From: Nitrososphaerales archaeon TH526
Lineage (GTDB): Archaea; Thermoproteota; Nitrososphaeria; Nitrososphaerales; Nitrososphaeraceae
Length of the DNA: 18,417 nt
Direction: 5' to 3'
Assembly (NCBI GenBank): GCA_014523665.1
Contig: JAATVR010000144.1
Coordinates: forward strand, 1 to 18,417
Of this stretch, positions 7,182 to 13,810 are shown piece by piece. Both the position numbers and the translations under genes were made by a program. Each line of letters opens with the position of its first letter. The stretch's first letter is position 1. The notes below the pieces were generated by a model. The model worked only from the letters and a program-made list of their open reading frames with translations. It was not told the DNA's origin and made no database searches.

Positions 7182-7397
7182 ATGAAACGCGGGATCAATC
7201 GTAATCATCCACAGCAAAATAACAATAGTAGGGTTCGCGGACACAAAAAAAATTTTGATTACAATAAACCACTAGACAAATGCATTGTCTGTTATACGAT
7301 TTCAGGTTGGCGTTGCGGCGAATGTAACAACAATTTTTGTGCCGCACACTTCGATAATCATAAACAACTTGATCGCTGCATCAAGCCAATACAATGA
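7182..7397 (+). CDS. Small zinc-finger protein with eight Cys/His ligands
   Basis: A 71-residue protein. The first 30 residues are polar and basic (many Asn, Arg, Lys). The second half carries C34xxC37, C45xxC48, C53, H56, H60 and C66, enough for two zinc ions, likely in a crossed arrangement. The CxxC...CxxCxxxFCxxHxxxH layout resembles AN1-type or HIT/B-box-like fingers, which mediate protein or nucleic-acid binding. The function cannot be told from sequence. ATG start with a TATA-like element at leaderless spacing. It is divergent from purU and convergent with the tRNA gene, whose T-rich terminator begins at its 3' end. Confidence 0.75.
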   Translation: MKRGINRNHPQQNNNSRVRGHKKNFDYNKPLDKCIVCYTISGWRCGECNNNFCAAHFDNHKQLDRCIKPIQ

Positions 7398-7405
7398 AAT
7401 AAAAG
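7396..7405 (-). terminator. T-rich terminator of the tRNA-Leu gene
   Basis: CTTTTATTTC on the minus strand follows the discriminator base by five bases, a typical archaeal tRNA terminator. It touches the stop codon region of the convergent zinc-finger gene. Confidence 0.55.
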
Positions 7406-7453
7406 TTCATGCGGGGGGTGGGATTTGAACCCACGAATCCCTTAGGAACAGGG

Positions 7454-7477
7454 TTTTAGGAGAAAAGACCTGACCCA
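7454..7477 (-). other. tRNA-Leu intron 2 (24 nt, position 38/39)
   Basis: The central helix is U33-U34-A35-G36 (7480-7483) pairing with CUAA (7456-7459). Bulges are AAU (7479-7477) and AAC (7455-7453), and a short inner stem GGG/CUC closes the intron. Cutting after the second base of each bulge joins A38 to C39. Confidence 0.7.
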
Positions 7478-7485
7478 TTCTAAGC

Positions 7486-7520
7486 CTCGCACAACCATGT
7501 ATTCTTGTAACACATGAGGT
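7486..7520 (-). other. tRNA-Leu intron 1 (35 nt, position 30/31)
   Basis: The central helix is C25-G26-C27-A28 (7523-7526) pairing with UGCG (7488-7491). Bulges are GGA (7522-7520) and AGG (7487-7485). Inside, CAUGU (7512-7516) pairs with ACAUG (7496-7500). Cutting after the second base of each bulge joins G30 to G31. The inner helix next to the bulges is weak, so this is a relaxed BHB. Confidence 0.65.
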
Positions 7521-7579
7521 CCTGCGCCGTTGGCCAGGCTTGGCAACCCCCGCTCGTAAGCTGTTCACTGTGCGCTTCA

Positions 7580-7588
7580 ATATATTAG
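7580..7588 (-). promoter_or_regulatory. TATA box of the tRNA-Leu gene
   Basis: CTAATATATT on the minus strand, centred about 30 bases upstream of the mature 5' end (7553), the expected place for an archaeal tRNA promoter. Confidence 0.6.
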
Positions 7589-8169
7589 CGTTTATGGCTA
7601 TCTAGACACAATGCAATTATTACAAGAAACCTATACAAAACAAAAAACCATAATTGTCTCCATTGTATCTCGCAAGTAATTGAAAACCACTAGATTAGAA
7701 TAAAGAAACGTTCTTACCTAACATATCAATTGACTTGGGAAAGTTTCATTTTGAAGTTATTTTCCTTCCTTTAACTATGCATTTAACGCAATTAGATATT
7801 ATTGATAATTTTGTTAACCGTAAAAGGATTATAGTCTGCAATAAACGGTGTCATGCGTTAGCCATCAAGATCGCTTCTAGGGTACCAAACAACAAAGTTC
7901 TTAACCGACCCTGATCCCATGAAATTACCGTTGGTATATTCTAATGATATTATGTCAATAATAGTTACCACTAGCAGATTGGACAGGATACTAGCTGGTC
8001 TTCGCCCTCTGAAATGTTAATAATCTAAGATGTTCAATCAACTAATTCAGCAATGAAGCGAAATCAGAATCCCTTCTATAACACAATGGGATAATCTGAT
8101 ACCTGACATGCATCGGACACTCTTTTTTTAATTCGATACTTCTACTATTGAAAGATTCCCAGGCTTGGA

Positions 8170-8202
8170 CATTGCAGGGATAGTCATTGCAGTCAATGCA
8201 AT
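8170..8202 (+). repeat. CATTGCAG direct repeats plus an inverted copy in the glmM leader
   Basis: CATTGCAG occurs at 8170-8177 and again at 8185-8192, 15 bases apart (about 1.4 helical turns). TGCAAT at 8197-8202 is an inverted copy. The set sits 39-71 bases before the chosen glmM start and could be an operator or an RNA stem. Confidence 0.35.
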
Positions 8203-8240
8203 CATTATCATTAAATTACATTTCTGTGCTTAAAAGCAGA

Positions 8241-9632
8241 ATGAAACGTGAGCATACCCCCAAGTTATTTGGAACTAATGGAGTCAGAGGAATTTTTGGT
8301 CAAGATCTTGATCTCCCATTCATTATGAAGGTTTCTCGTTCGTTAGCGTCATTTTTTGCCAAAGGACCACTCTTGGTCGGTATTGATGGACGATTGTCTA
8401 GTCCGATAATCTCCAGAATCGTTTCTGCAACGCTCAACTCTTCCGGGACGGATACCTTTATGGCGGGCCTTCTCCCTACCCCGTGTTTGCAATACGCGAC
8501 CAAACACTTAGGCTATCAAGGTGGCATCATGATTACTGCTTCACACAATCCACCAGAGTACAATGGTATTAAGGTTATAGCAAGTGATGGAGTAGAAGTT
8601 TCAAGAGATGATGAGTCCAAAATAGAGTTCAATTTTAATTCTGGAAATATCTCGCCAGGTATGAAAATAGGAAGAGAGGGCAAGGAGGATAGGGTAATTT
8701 CTTCGTATGTAGATTCAGTTATCCACGTCGTCGAGTCAGAAAAAATTTCCTCAAAGGGATTCAAGATTGTAATGGATACAGGAAATGGAACACAATCATT
8801 AGTAGCCCCGATTATAGCACAGAAACTCGGATGTAAAGTTTTAACCCTTAATGGAAATATAGACGGTAACTTTCCTGGGAGAGGTTCTGAACCCACACCC
8901 CTTAACCTAAGTACTCTTACCTCGCTCGTAAAGTCTACAAATGCAGACCTGGGGGTGGCATACGATGGTGACGGAGATCGTAGTATATTTTGCGACGAGA
9001 ATGGACAAATCATTTGGGGTGATAGATTAGGTGCCTCATTGATAGCGTACCTATTAAAAAATGGCTATGAAGGGACGGATATCGTTTGCCCGGTGAACAC
9101 AACAATGATGGTTAATATGGTCGCTCAGAAAGCGGGATCCAAAGTTATTCATACTAAGGTAGGAAGTGTCGTAGTTTCGCGTGAGATGATCAAAAGAAAT
9201 GCGGTCCTAGGGCTTGAAGAAAATGGCGGTTTCATGAATGCGAGAATGAATAGCGTCCGAGATGGAGCCCTAACCACGCTATTGGTTTTGGAGATGCTGT
9301 CATCTGGCTCTGGAAAGCGACCACTTTCCAGAGAGATCATGGATCTTCCTCGAATCTTTCAATACAAGTCCAAATTCAGTTGTAACTCACTAGAGCTTGC
9401 AGAGCATGCCATTGCATCGTGTTCAAGCCATGGCACGAATCTTAGAATAGAGAATCTTGATGGCGTCAAGATCTGGATTGACGAGGAGACTTGGGTAATG
9501 GTGAGACCTAGCGGGACTGAACCACTGATAAGAATGTACGCCGAATCTACTGACAAAGATCTTTTGGACTCAAAGGTGCGCGAATACTCTAAAGTAATTA
9601 TGAATGCCCTCGACAATCACGAGATCAAATAG
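8241..9632 (+). CDS. glmM: Phosphoglucosamine mutase / phosphohexomutase
   Basis: An alpha-D-phosphohexomutase, expected to interconvert glucosamine 6-phosphate and glucosamine 1-phosphate on the way to UDP-GlcNAc, or to act as phosphomannomutase/phosphoglucomutase. Visible elements are KLFGTNGVRG at the N-terminus, the phosphoserine loop TASHNPP (Ser101), the Mg-binding DGDGDR (242-247), the sugar-binding GLEENGGF, and the C-terminal phosphate-binding RPSGTEPLIRMYAES. Start choice: the frame is open back to a TTG at 8187, but that start would lie inside the repeat cluster and add 18 non-conserved residues; the ATG at 8241 puts KLFGTNG at residues 8-14, as in relatives. The length, 463 residues, is usual. 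Archaeal members vary in sugar preference, so the GlmM role is likely but not proven. Confidence 0.9.
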   Translation: MKREHTPKLFGTNGVRGIFGQDLDLPFIMKVSRSLASFFAKGPLLVGIDGRLSSPIISRIVSATLNSSGTDTFMAGLLPTPCLQYATKHLGYQGGIMITASHNPPEYNGIKVIASDGVEVSRDDESKIEFNFNSGNISPGMKIGREGKEDRVISSYVDSVIHVVESEKISSKGFKIVMDTGNGTQSLVAPIIAQKLGCKVLTLNGNIDGNFPGRGSEPTPLNLSTLTSLVKSTNADLGVAYDGDGDRSIFCDENGQIIWGDRLGASLIAYLLKNGYEGTDIVCPVNTTMMVNMVAQKAGSKVIHTKVGSVVVSREMIKRNAVLGLEENGGFMNARMNSVRDGALTTLLVLEMLSSGSGKRPLSREIMDLPRIFQYKSKFSCNSLELAEHAIASCSSHGTNLRIENLDGVKIWIDEETWVMVRPSGTEPLIRMYAESTDKDLLDSKVREYSKVIMNALDNHEIK

Positions 9633-9648
9633 GTGTACCATGGATAAC

Positions 9649-9657
9649 ATATTTAAT
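9649..9657 (+). promoter_or_regulatory. TATA-like box of the L7Ae-aIF5B operon
   Basis: ATATTTAAT, 57 bases before the L7Ae ATG, leaves a leader of about 30 nt that contains the SD. Confidence 0.5.
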
Positions 9658-9696
9658 ACTCCACAGATCTCATATAGAGGAATTGAGATGATCCCA

Positions 9697-9705
9697 GAGG
9701 GTGAT
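9697..9705 (+). promoter_or_regulatory. Strong ribosome binding site for L7Ae
   Basis: GAGGGTGAT matches the archaeal anti-SD over most of its length and lies 8 bases before the ATG at 9714, fixing that start. Confidence 0.6.
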
Positions 9706-9713
9706 TATTTAAA

Positions 9714-10097
9714 ATGAGTAGACCGTATTATGTCAAATTCGAGACACCTAAAGACCTCGTGAATGTAATATATGAGGCAGTTAGAGTGGCTAAGCAGAGT
9801 GGGAAGGTACGTAGGGGAACCAATGAGACTACAAAGTCTATTGAACGAGGGAATACACGATTAGTAGTCATTGCAGAGAATGTGGAACCACCCGAAGTTG
9901 TCGCTCATCTACCAATACTTTGCGAAGAGAGAAATACTCCATATATTTTTGTTCCAAGCAAGGAACAGCTCGGAGCTTCTTTGGGTATGGACGTCGGCTC
10001 AGCGGCTGCAACCATCCTGGATCCGGGTGAAGCTCAGACTATTGTTGAGCAAGTTCTCAATTCCATACAACCGCTAAGAGACAAGAAAAAGGAATAG
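9714..10097 (+). CDS. rpl7ae: 50S ribosomal protein L7Ae
   Basis: A kink-turn RNA-binding protein of the large subunit. In archaea it is also a core subunit of box C/D and H/ACA guide RNPs and of RNase P. The 127 residues include the RNA-contact motif [14 protein letters not shown] (33-46), followed by the family segment [20 protein letters not shown] and the [10 protein letters not shown] element. The start at 9714 is fixed by the SD. It opens the operon L7Ae-S28e-L24e-Ndk-aIF5B, an order conserved in many archaea. S28e starts 8 bp after its stop. Confidence 0.97.
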   Translation: MSRPYYVKFETPKDLVNVIYEAVRVAKQSGKVRRGTNETTKSIERGNTRLVVIAENVEPPEVVAHLPILCEERNTPYIFVPSKEQLGASLGMDVGSAAATILDPGEAQTIVEQVLNSIQPLRDKKKE

Positions 10098-10105
10098 GTG
10101 CGAAT

Positions 10106-10321
10106 ATGAGCAAGTCATCGGAAGAGAAGATAAATCCGGCAGAGGTAATCCAGATAGTAGGTCGAACAGGAATTGCAGGAGAGGTTATCCAAGTTAGAGT
10201 AAGAGTCCTTGAGGGCAGGGATAAAGGCCGGATCCTGACGAGGAATGTCAAAGGATCAATAAGAATGAACGACATATTGATGCTACGAGAGACTGAGCGA
10301 GAAGCTCGAAAAATAAAGTAA
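10106..10321 (+). CDS. rps28e: 30S ribosomal protein S28e
   Basis: A small-subunit protein with an OB-type fold, 71 residues. The family pattern is clear: [57 protein letters not shown]. It ends in the usual basic tail (REARKIK). A GGTG motif overlapping the L7Ae stop region serves as SD. Second gene of the translation operon. Confidence 0.97.
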   Translation: MSKSSEEKINPAEVIQIVGRTGIAGEVIQVRVRVLEGRDKGRILTRNVKGSIRMNDILMLRETEREARKIK

Positions 10322-10355
10322 GGTCTAGTGTTTTCTGGTGGTGTTAAACTAGTTA

Positions 10356-10571
10356 ATGAGCAAATCAGCAACCTCTTTGCGTAACTGTTCCTTTTGTGGA
10401 AAACATATTCCTCCTAGCCAGGGGATATTGCTGATTCGCAATGATGGGTCGATACAATGGACATGCTCTTCCAAATGCAAGAAAAATCTCAGAGAGCTAA
10501 AACGGGATCCTAGGAAACTGAAATGGACAAAAAAATACATGAAAGGTGGTATTAGAGTAGGAAAGGGCTAA
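10356..10571 (+). CDS. rpl24e: 50S ribosomal protein L24e
   Basis: A zinc-binding large-subunit protein, 71 residues. The ligands are C11xxC14 and C37xxxC41. NCSFCGKHIPPSQGILLIRNDG and the WTCSSKCKKNLRELKRDPRKLKWTKKY stretch are diagnostic. An SD-like GGTGG lies in the 34-bp gap after S28e. The stop codon lies four bases before the Ndk start, suggesting coupled translation. Confidence 0.97.
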   Translation: MSKSATSLRNCSFCGKHIPPSQGILLIRNDGSIQWTCSSKCKKNLRELKRDPRKLKWTKKYMKGGIRVGKG

Positions 10572-10575
10572 ATTT

Positions 10576-10983
10576 TTGGGAGAGCGAACCCTCGTTGTTA
10601 TTAAACCAGACGGAGTGAAAAGAAAACTAGCTGGAAAGATAATTTCCAGGTTTGAAGAAAAGGGATTCATTATTGAGATTTTGAAGTCCTACTCCTTTAC
10701 CACGGAAAAAGCCAAAGATTTTTACTCAGCTCACAGCAATAAGCCATTTTTCAATGAATTAGTCTCCTTTATTACTTCTGGCCCTACGATGGCTTTAATT
10801 CTGGACGGTAACAGCGCAATAAACGCAGTCCGGCTCATGATAGGCTCGACAAAATCATATGAAGCGGCTCCCGGCACAATCCGAGGCGATCTAGCCCTTA
10901 ACATAACAGATAATATTATCCACGCATCAGATTCATATGAAAGCTTCATAAAAGAGGCTGGAGTGATTTTTAATAGTACTTAA
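10576..10983 (+). CDS. ndk: Nucleoside diphosphate kinase
   Basis: Transfers the gamma-phosphate from ATP to nucleoside diphosphates through a phosphohistidine, supplying GTP and other NTPs. The 135 residues show RTLVVIKPDGVKR, KPFFNELVSFITSGP, EAAPGTIRGDLAL, and NIIHASDS with the catalytic His116 (commonly NIIHGSDS; Ala replaces the Gly). It begins with TTG at 10576, only four bases after the L24e stop; no ATG is available before the conserved start. Its stop abuts the aIF5B GTG. Supplying GTP next to an initiation GTPase is a suggestive pairing. Confidence 0.96.
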   Translation: MGERTLVVIKPDGVKRKLAGKIISRFEEKGFIIEILKSYSFTTEKAKDFYSAHSNKPFFNELVSFITSGPTMALILDGNSAINAVRLMIGSTKSYEAAPGTIRGDLALNITDNIIHASDSYESFIKEAGVIFNST

Positions 10984-12771
10984 GTGGCACTCAGGCACCC
11001 GGTTGTAGTTGTACTTGGTCACGTAGACTCCGGAAAAACCTCTTTATTGGACAAGGTTAGAGGAACCGCAGTTCAAGCTAGGGAGGTGGGAGGGATTACT
11101 CAACATATTGGAGCGAGTTTTTTTCCGATTGATACTATTAAAAAAGTAACAGGAGATCTGTTTAACAAGATTTCAACTACTGATTCCCAAATTCCAGGCA
11201 TATTGGTGATAGATACTCCTGGTCATGAAGTCTTTGCTACTCTGAGAGTACGAGGAGGATCCGCAGCCGACATTGCAATAATTGTGGTAGACGCAAACAA
11301 GGGATTTGAAGCCCAGACGGAGGAGAGCATTGATATCTTGAAAAGAAGAAAGGTTCCATTTGTTATTGCACTAAACAAGGTAGACACCGTTAGTGGATGG
11401 CGCAACGACCTGGGGGGAGATTCGATAAGTAGGGCAGTGAGCCTGCAGGATAAGTCAGTTCAAACTGCGTTGGATGAAATGATCTACAACGTCGTCGGCT
11501 CTCTTTCCGTATCTGGATATAATTCAGAAGCATTCTGGCGAATCAAGAATTTTACCAAGGAAGTAGCAATAGTGCCTGTCAGTGCAAGAACTGGAGTGGG
11601 GATACCAGAATTGTTTGCTGTCCTTATAGGATTAACCCAGCAATATTTGAGCAGTAAATTGGAGCGACACGAAGAGGAGGGAAGAGGGATTGTCTTAGAA
11701 ATCAACGAAGAGGTGGGCTTGGGGCCGGCGGCTAACGTAATTCTGTTCGATGGAATTCTCCGTCAGGGGTGCAGCATTATAGTTGCTAAAAGAAATAACT
11801 CAGTAGTAACCCGTGTGAAGGCCATCCTCCTTCCCAAACCACTTGATGAAATGAGAGACCCCCGGGATAAGTTTAGACACGTGTCGGAAGTAATTTCGGC
11901 TGCGGGAGTAAAAATTACTTCACCAGACCTCACCGGCGTCATGGCTGGAAGTCCTTTGTTCGTACTAAATCAGAAAGAAGACGAACCTCGACTTCGAGCA
12001 ATTGTCGAGGCAGAAATCAAGAACACGTTCGTAAGCAAGGATATCAATGGGGTAACAATGAAATGTGACACCATAGGGTCCATAGAAGCCATTAGTGATC
12101 TCCTCGGAAAGGAAAAAGTTCCTATCAGAATTGCGGATATAGGCCACGTCACCAAGAGGGACGTAATTGAAGCATCGGCAGTCAGGGAAAAGGACAGGTA
12201 TTTGGGTGTGATCTTGGCGTTTAATGTTAGGGTCCTAGATGATGCACTTAGGGAGGCACAGGAACGACAAGTGATGATCTTTGACGAGAAAATTATCTAT
12301 AATCTTGTTAGAAGCTATTTTGACTGGACAGCATATCAGAAAGATCATCGAGATGTAATAATATTTAATGAAATTCCACCAGTTTGTAAACTTCAGTTCT
12401 TGAAAAACTTTGTATTTAGACGTAACGATCCTGCAGTATTTGGAGCCGAGATACTAGTTGGAAAGCTACGACAAAAAATTCCTGTCATCAATCAAGAAGG
12501 CAAAAAAATAGGCACTATCCATCAAATACAGCAAAGCGGCAAGACTATCGAGGAAGCTACCAAGGGGATGCAGGTTGCGCTCTCCATGCGAGGTCCTACC
12601 ATCGGGCGACAGATAAATGAAGGAGACTTATTCTATACCGATTTGAATAGCCGGCAGGCAAAATTACTGAATGAACGGTTCATGCAAAGGCTAACTGAAG
12701 AAGAGCGGGACGTTCTAAATCATATTGTGAGTATGAAACGAAAGGGTGACGAGCTTTTTGGCTACATTTAA
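10984..12771 (+). CDS. infB: Translation initiation factor aIF5B (IF-2 type GTPase)
   Basis: A GTPase that promotes initiator tRNA placement and ribosomal subunit joining. The 595 residues match the archaeal length, with no long N-terminal extension. G motifs: GHVDSGKTSLLD (12-23; Ser where bacterial IF-2 has His), GGITQHIGA (switch I, 36-44), DTPGHE (77-82), NKVD (131-134) and SART near 200. These are followed by the beta-barrel domains (GRGIVLEINEEVGLGPAANVILFDG) and the IF-2 C-domains (LAFNVRVLDDA; IIYNLV). Start is GTG at 10984, directly after the ndk TAA, so translation is probably coupled. It is the last gene of the operon. Confidence 0.97.
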   Translation: MALRHPVVVVLGHVDSGKTSLLDKVRGTAVQAREVGGITQHIGASFFPIDTIKKVTGDLFNKISTTDSQIPGILVIDTPGHEVFATLRVRGGSAADIAIIVVDANKGFEAQTEESIDILKRRKVPFVIALNKVDTVSGWRNDLGGDSISRAVSLQDKSVQTALDEMIYNVVGSLSVSGYNSEAFWRIKNFTKEVAIVPVSARTGVGIPELFAVLIGLTQQYLSSKLERHEEEGRGIVLEINEEVGLGPAANVILFDGILRQGCSIIVAKRNNSVVTRVKAILLPKPLDEMRDPRDKFRHVSEVISAAGVKITSPDLTGVMAGSPLFVLNQKEDEPRLRAIVEAEIKNTFVSKDINGVTMKCDTIGSIEAISDLLGKEKVPIRIADIGHVTKRDVIEASAVREKDRYLGVILAFNVRVLDDALREAQERQVMIFDEKIIYNLVRSYFDWTAYQKDHRDVIIFNEIPPVCKLQFLKNFVFRRNDPAVFGAEILVGKLRQKIPVINQEGKKIGTIHQIQQSGKTIEEATKGMQVALSMRGPTIGRQINEGDLFYTDLNSRQAKLLNERFMQRLTEEERDVLNHIVSMKRKGDELFGYI

Positions 12772-12842
12772 TGCGCCTAGAATAGACTCAAGACCTGATC
12801 GTGGCTTTTGGCTAGAAGAGAAACTTGTGGAAATTGTCTATA

Positions 12843-12859
12843 AAATATCACTGATATTT
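12843..12859. repeat. 17-bp palindrome at the 3' ends of aIF5B and thioredoxin
   Basis: AAATATCA-C-TGATATTT is a perfect inverted repeat with 8-bp arms and one central base. It covers the thioredoxin stop codon and lies in the short gap between two convergent genes, so it may help end either transcript. Confidence 0.45.
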
Positions 12860-13183
12860 CTGTAGCAGACCTTCTAACCCCTTTTCTCCCACCGCGCCTA
12901 CCGCTCTATCGATCGCTTTGCCGTTCATAAAGATAATGAAAGTTGGTATGGCGTACACGTCATATCTCATTGCGACTCCTTGATTATCGTCCACATTTAG
13001 CCTCCCGAATGTGACTTTCTGACCATACTTCTTAGATAGCCTGTCGAAGATAGGTAGCATAAACTGACAGGGCCCGCACCAGGTTGCCCAAAAATCCACC
13101 AATACAGGTTTATTGCCAGATATGTTTTCCTCGAAGTTTTTATCGTTAAGCTCCACCAATGCTGGCTTCTTTATCTCACTCAT
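12848..13183 (-). CDS. trxA: Thioredoxin
   Basis: A cytosolic thiol-disulfide reductase of classic size (111 residues). It shows VLVDFWATWCGPC with both active-site Cys and YAIPTF with the cis-proline; the FIIFMNGK strand follows. Start choice: the frame is open back to an ATG at 13210, but a TATA-like TTAAATAT at 13213-13220 would place transcription start near 13190, downstream of that ATG, so the ATG at 13183 (MSEIKKPALVELND) is preferred. Archease lies upstream on the same strand with a 118-bp gap and probably has its own promoter. Confidence 0.95.
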   Translation of the reverse strand: MSEIKKPALVELNDKNFEENISGNKPVLVDFWATWCGPCQFMLPIFDRLSKKYGQKVTFGRLNVDDNQGVAMRYDVYAIPTFIIFMNGKAIDRAVGAVGEKGLEGLLQKYQ

Positions 13184-13212
13184 TGTGATACATTCAATAA
13201 AAGTTGTCATGC

Positions 13213-13220
13213 ATATTTAA
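13213..13220 (-). promoter_or_regulatory. TATA-like box of thioredoxin
   Basis: TTAAATAT on the minus strand, about 33 bases before the ATG at 13183. It supports the shorter thioredoxin start. Confidence 0.4.
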
Positions 13221-13301
13221 GACTTATCCGATTGATCCTATTCGGCGATCTGAAAATTCAACGCGGAGGAAATTTTTCATAGTGAATATGTGAGAGGACT
13301 T

Positions 13302-13748
13302 TCATAAGTCAACCAAGAACGTTGCAACAAATTTGGTGTCGATACGTTGGATTTTCAACTCGTGATAGGTAACTGCTTTGATCTCTATCTTGTAGTTATG
13401 CTTGTCATAATTGACTTTTTCCCCTCCTACGTATGCCTTAAGAAAATACCCTTTTTTATCGGCGTTCAAATATCTTTCAGATATTTCAATAGAGAACCTT
13501 GATAGAACAATCTGGTCGACGAGGATCTTCAACAAGACCTTCTCCAACCAGTCGTACAGTAGATTTTCAAGTTCTTCGCCATTAGCTGTGATCGTCATAG
13601 ATTGGCAGATTTCCACCTTTTCAATATCAAACATTATGTTAACCATTCCCTTCGCACAATTCTCGAATAGGTCATCCAAATCGCTACCGTAGGCCTGAAC
13701 AAAAGCGTCTGTGCTATGCTCCAAATATTCGTATCCTCCGGAGTCCAA
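13302..13748 (-). CDS. Archease (RtcB RNA ligase cofactor)
   Basis: Archease activates RtcB, the ligase that joins tRNA exons after BHB introns are cut, by promoting its guanylylation and turnover. The 148 residues carry the family features: GGYEYLEHSTDAFVQAYGSDLDDLFENCAKGM at the N-terminus, ENLLYDWLEKVLL, and the C-terminal VKAVTYHELKI-type segment seen here as IKAVTYHELKI. Acidic residues D14 and the C-terminal Asp (D147) match the places where metal ligands occur. The start is TTG at 13748 with no ATG option upstream of the conserved part. It is divergent from hisS across 62 bp. rtcB itself is not in the window. Confidence 0.93.
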   Translation of the reverse strand: MDSGGYEYLEHSTDAFVQAYGSDLDDLFENCAKGMVNIMFDIEKVEICQSMTITANGEELENLLYDWLEKVLLKILVDQIVLSRFSIEISERYLNADKKGYFLKAYVGGEKVNYDKHNYKIEIKAVTYHELKIQRIDTKFVATFLVDL

Positions 13749-13783
13749 TTTGGTTAACTCTCAAGGAGGATCGAACAATAATA

Positions 13784-13810
13784 ATGTGTCGAACAAAGAG
13801 TAAAATCTAA
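13784..13810 (+). CDS. Possible 8-codon minicistron directly before hisS
   Basis: The strongest SD-like sequence here, AAGGAGG (13763-13769), is 14 bases upstream of an ATG at 13784, not next to the hisS start. That ATG opens M-C-R-T-K-S-K-I and stops at TAA (13808-13810), with the hisS ATG immediately following in the same frame. It could be a leader that couples initiation to hisS, or chance. It contains no His codons, so classical attenuation is not suggested. Confidence 0.25.
   Translation: MCRTKSKI

Larger units (their letters stand above)
7410..7553 (-). tRNA. tRNA-Leu(UAG) with two introns
   Basis: The acceptor stem GCGGGGG/CCCCCGC (7547-7553 with 7411-7417), discriminator A (7410), T arm GTGGG-TTCAAAT-CCCAC, a long variable arm (TTCC-TAA-GGGA) and a Leu-like D arm are all visible. 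CCA is not encoded. The anticodon arm is split. Joining 7553-7521, 7485-7478 and 7453-7410 gives 85 nt with a perfect anticodon stem CAGGG/CCCTG and loop CTTAGAA, anticodon UAG, with U33 and A37. Both junction pairs fall in BHB motifs with 4-bp central helices and 3-nt bulges, each cut after the second bulge base. A single-intron reading (anticodon UAA) leaves C33 and an A-C mismatch and is less likely. Leu identity is firm; the anticodon assignment rests on this manual fold. Confidence 0.88.
7554..8240. other. Long non-coding stretch before glmM
   Basis: Apart from the tRNA promoter, about 600 bases hold no convincing gene. The longest conspicuous frame is a 45-codon ORF at 7777-7914 with no motif. 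An oligo-T/TATA-like TTTTTTTAATTC lies at about 8124-8135. CATTGCAG repeats occur at 8170-8202, near the glmM start. Confidence 0.45.

Noticed and set aside
7410..7553. One-intron tRNA-Leu(UAA) reading
   Set aside because: Removing one 59-nt block between the CCT repeats gives loop CCTAAAA with C instead of U at position 33 and an A31-C39 mismatch. The two-intron model gives a perfect stem and loop with two BHB motifs.
7777..7914. 45-codon ORF in the gap before glmM
   Set aside because: No motif, no SD and no promoter at suitable spacing.
8187..8240. N-terminal extension of glmM from TTG at 8187
   Set aside because: Residues are not conserved-looking, and the codons overlap a repeat cluster; ATG at 8241 fits the family.
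13184..13210. Longer thioredoxin start at 13210
   Set aside because: A TATA-like box at 13213-13220 would put transcription start downstream of this ATG, and the usual thioredoxin N-terminus fits the ATG at 13183.
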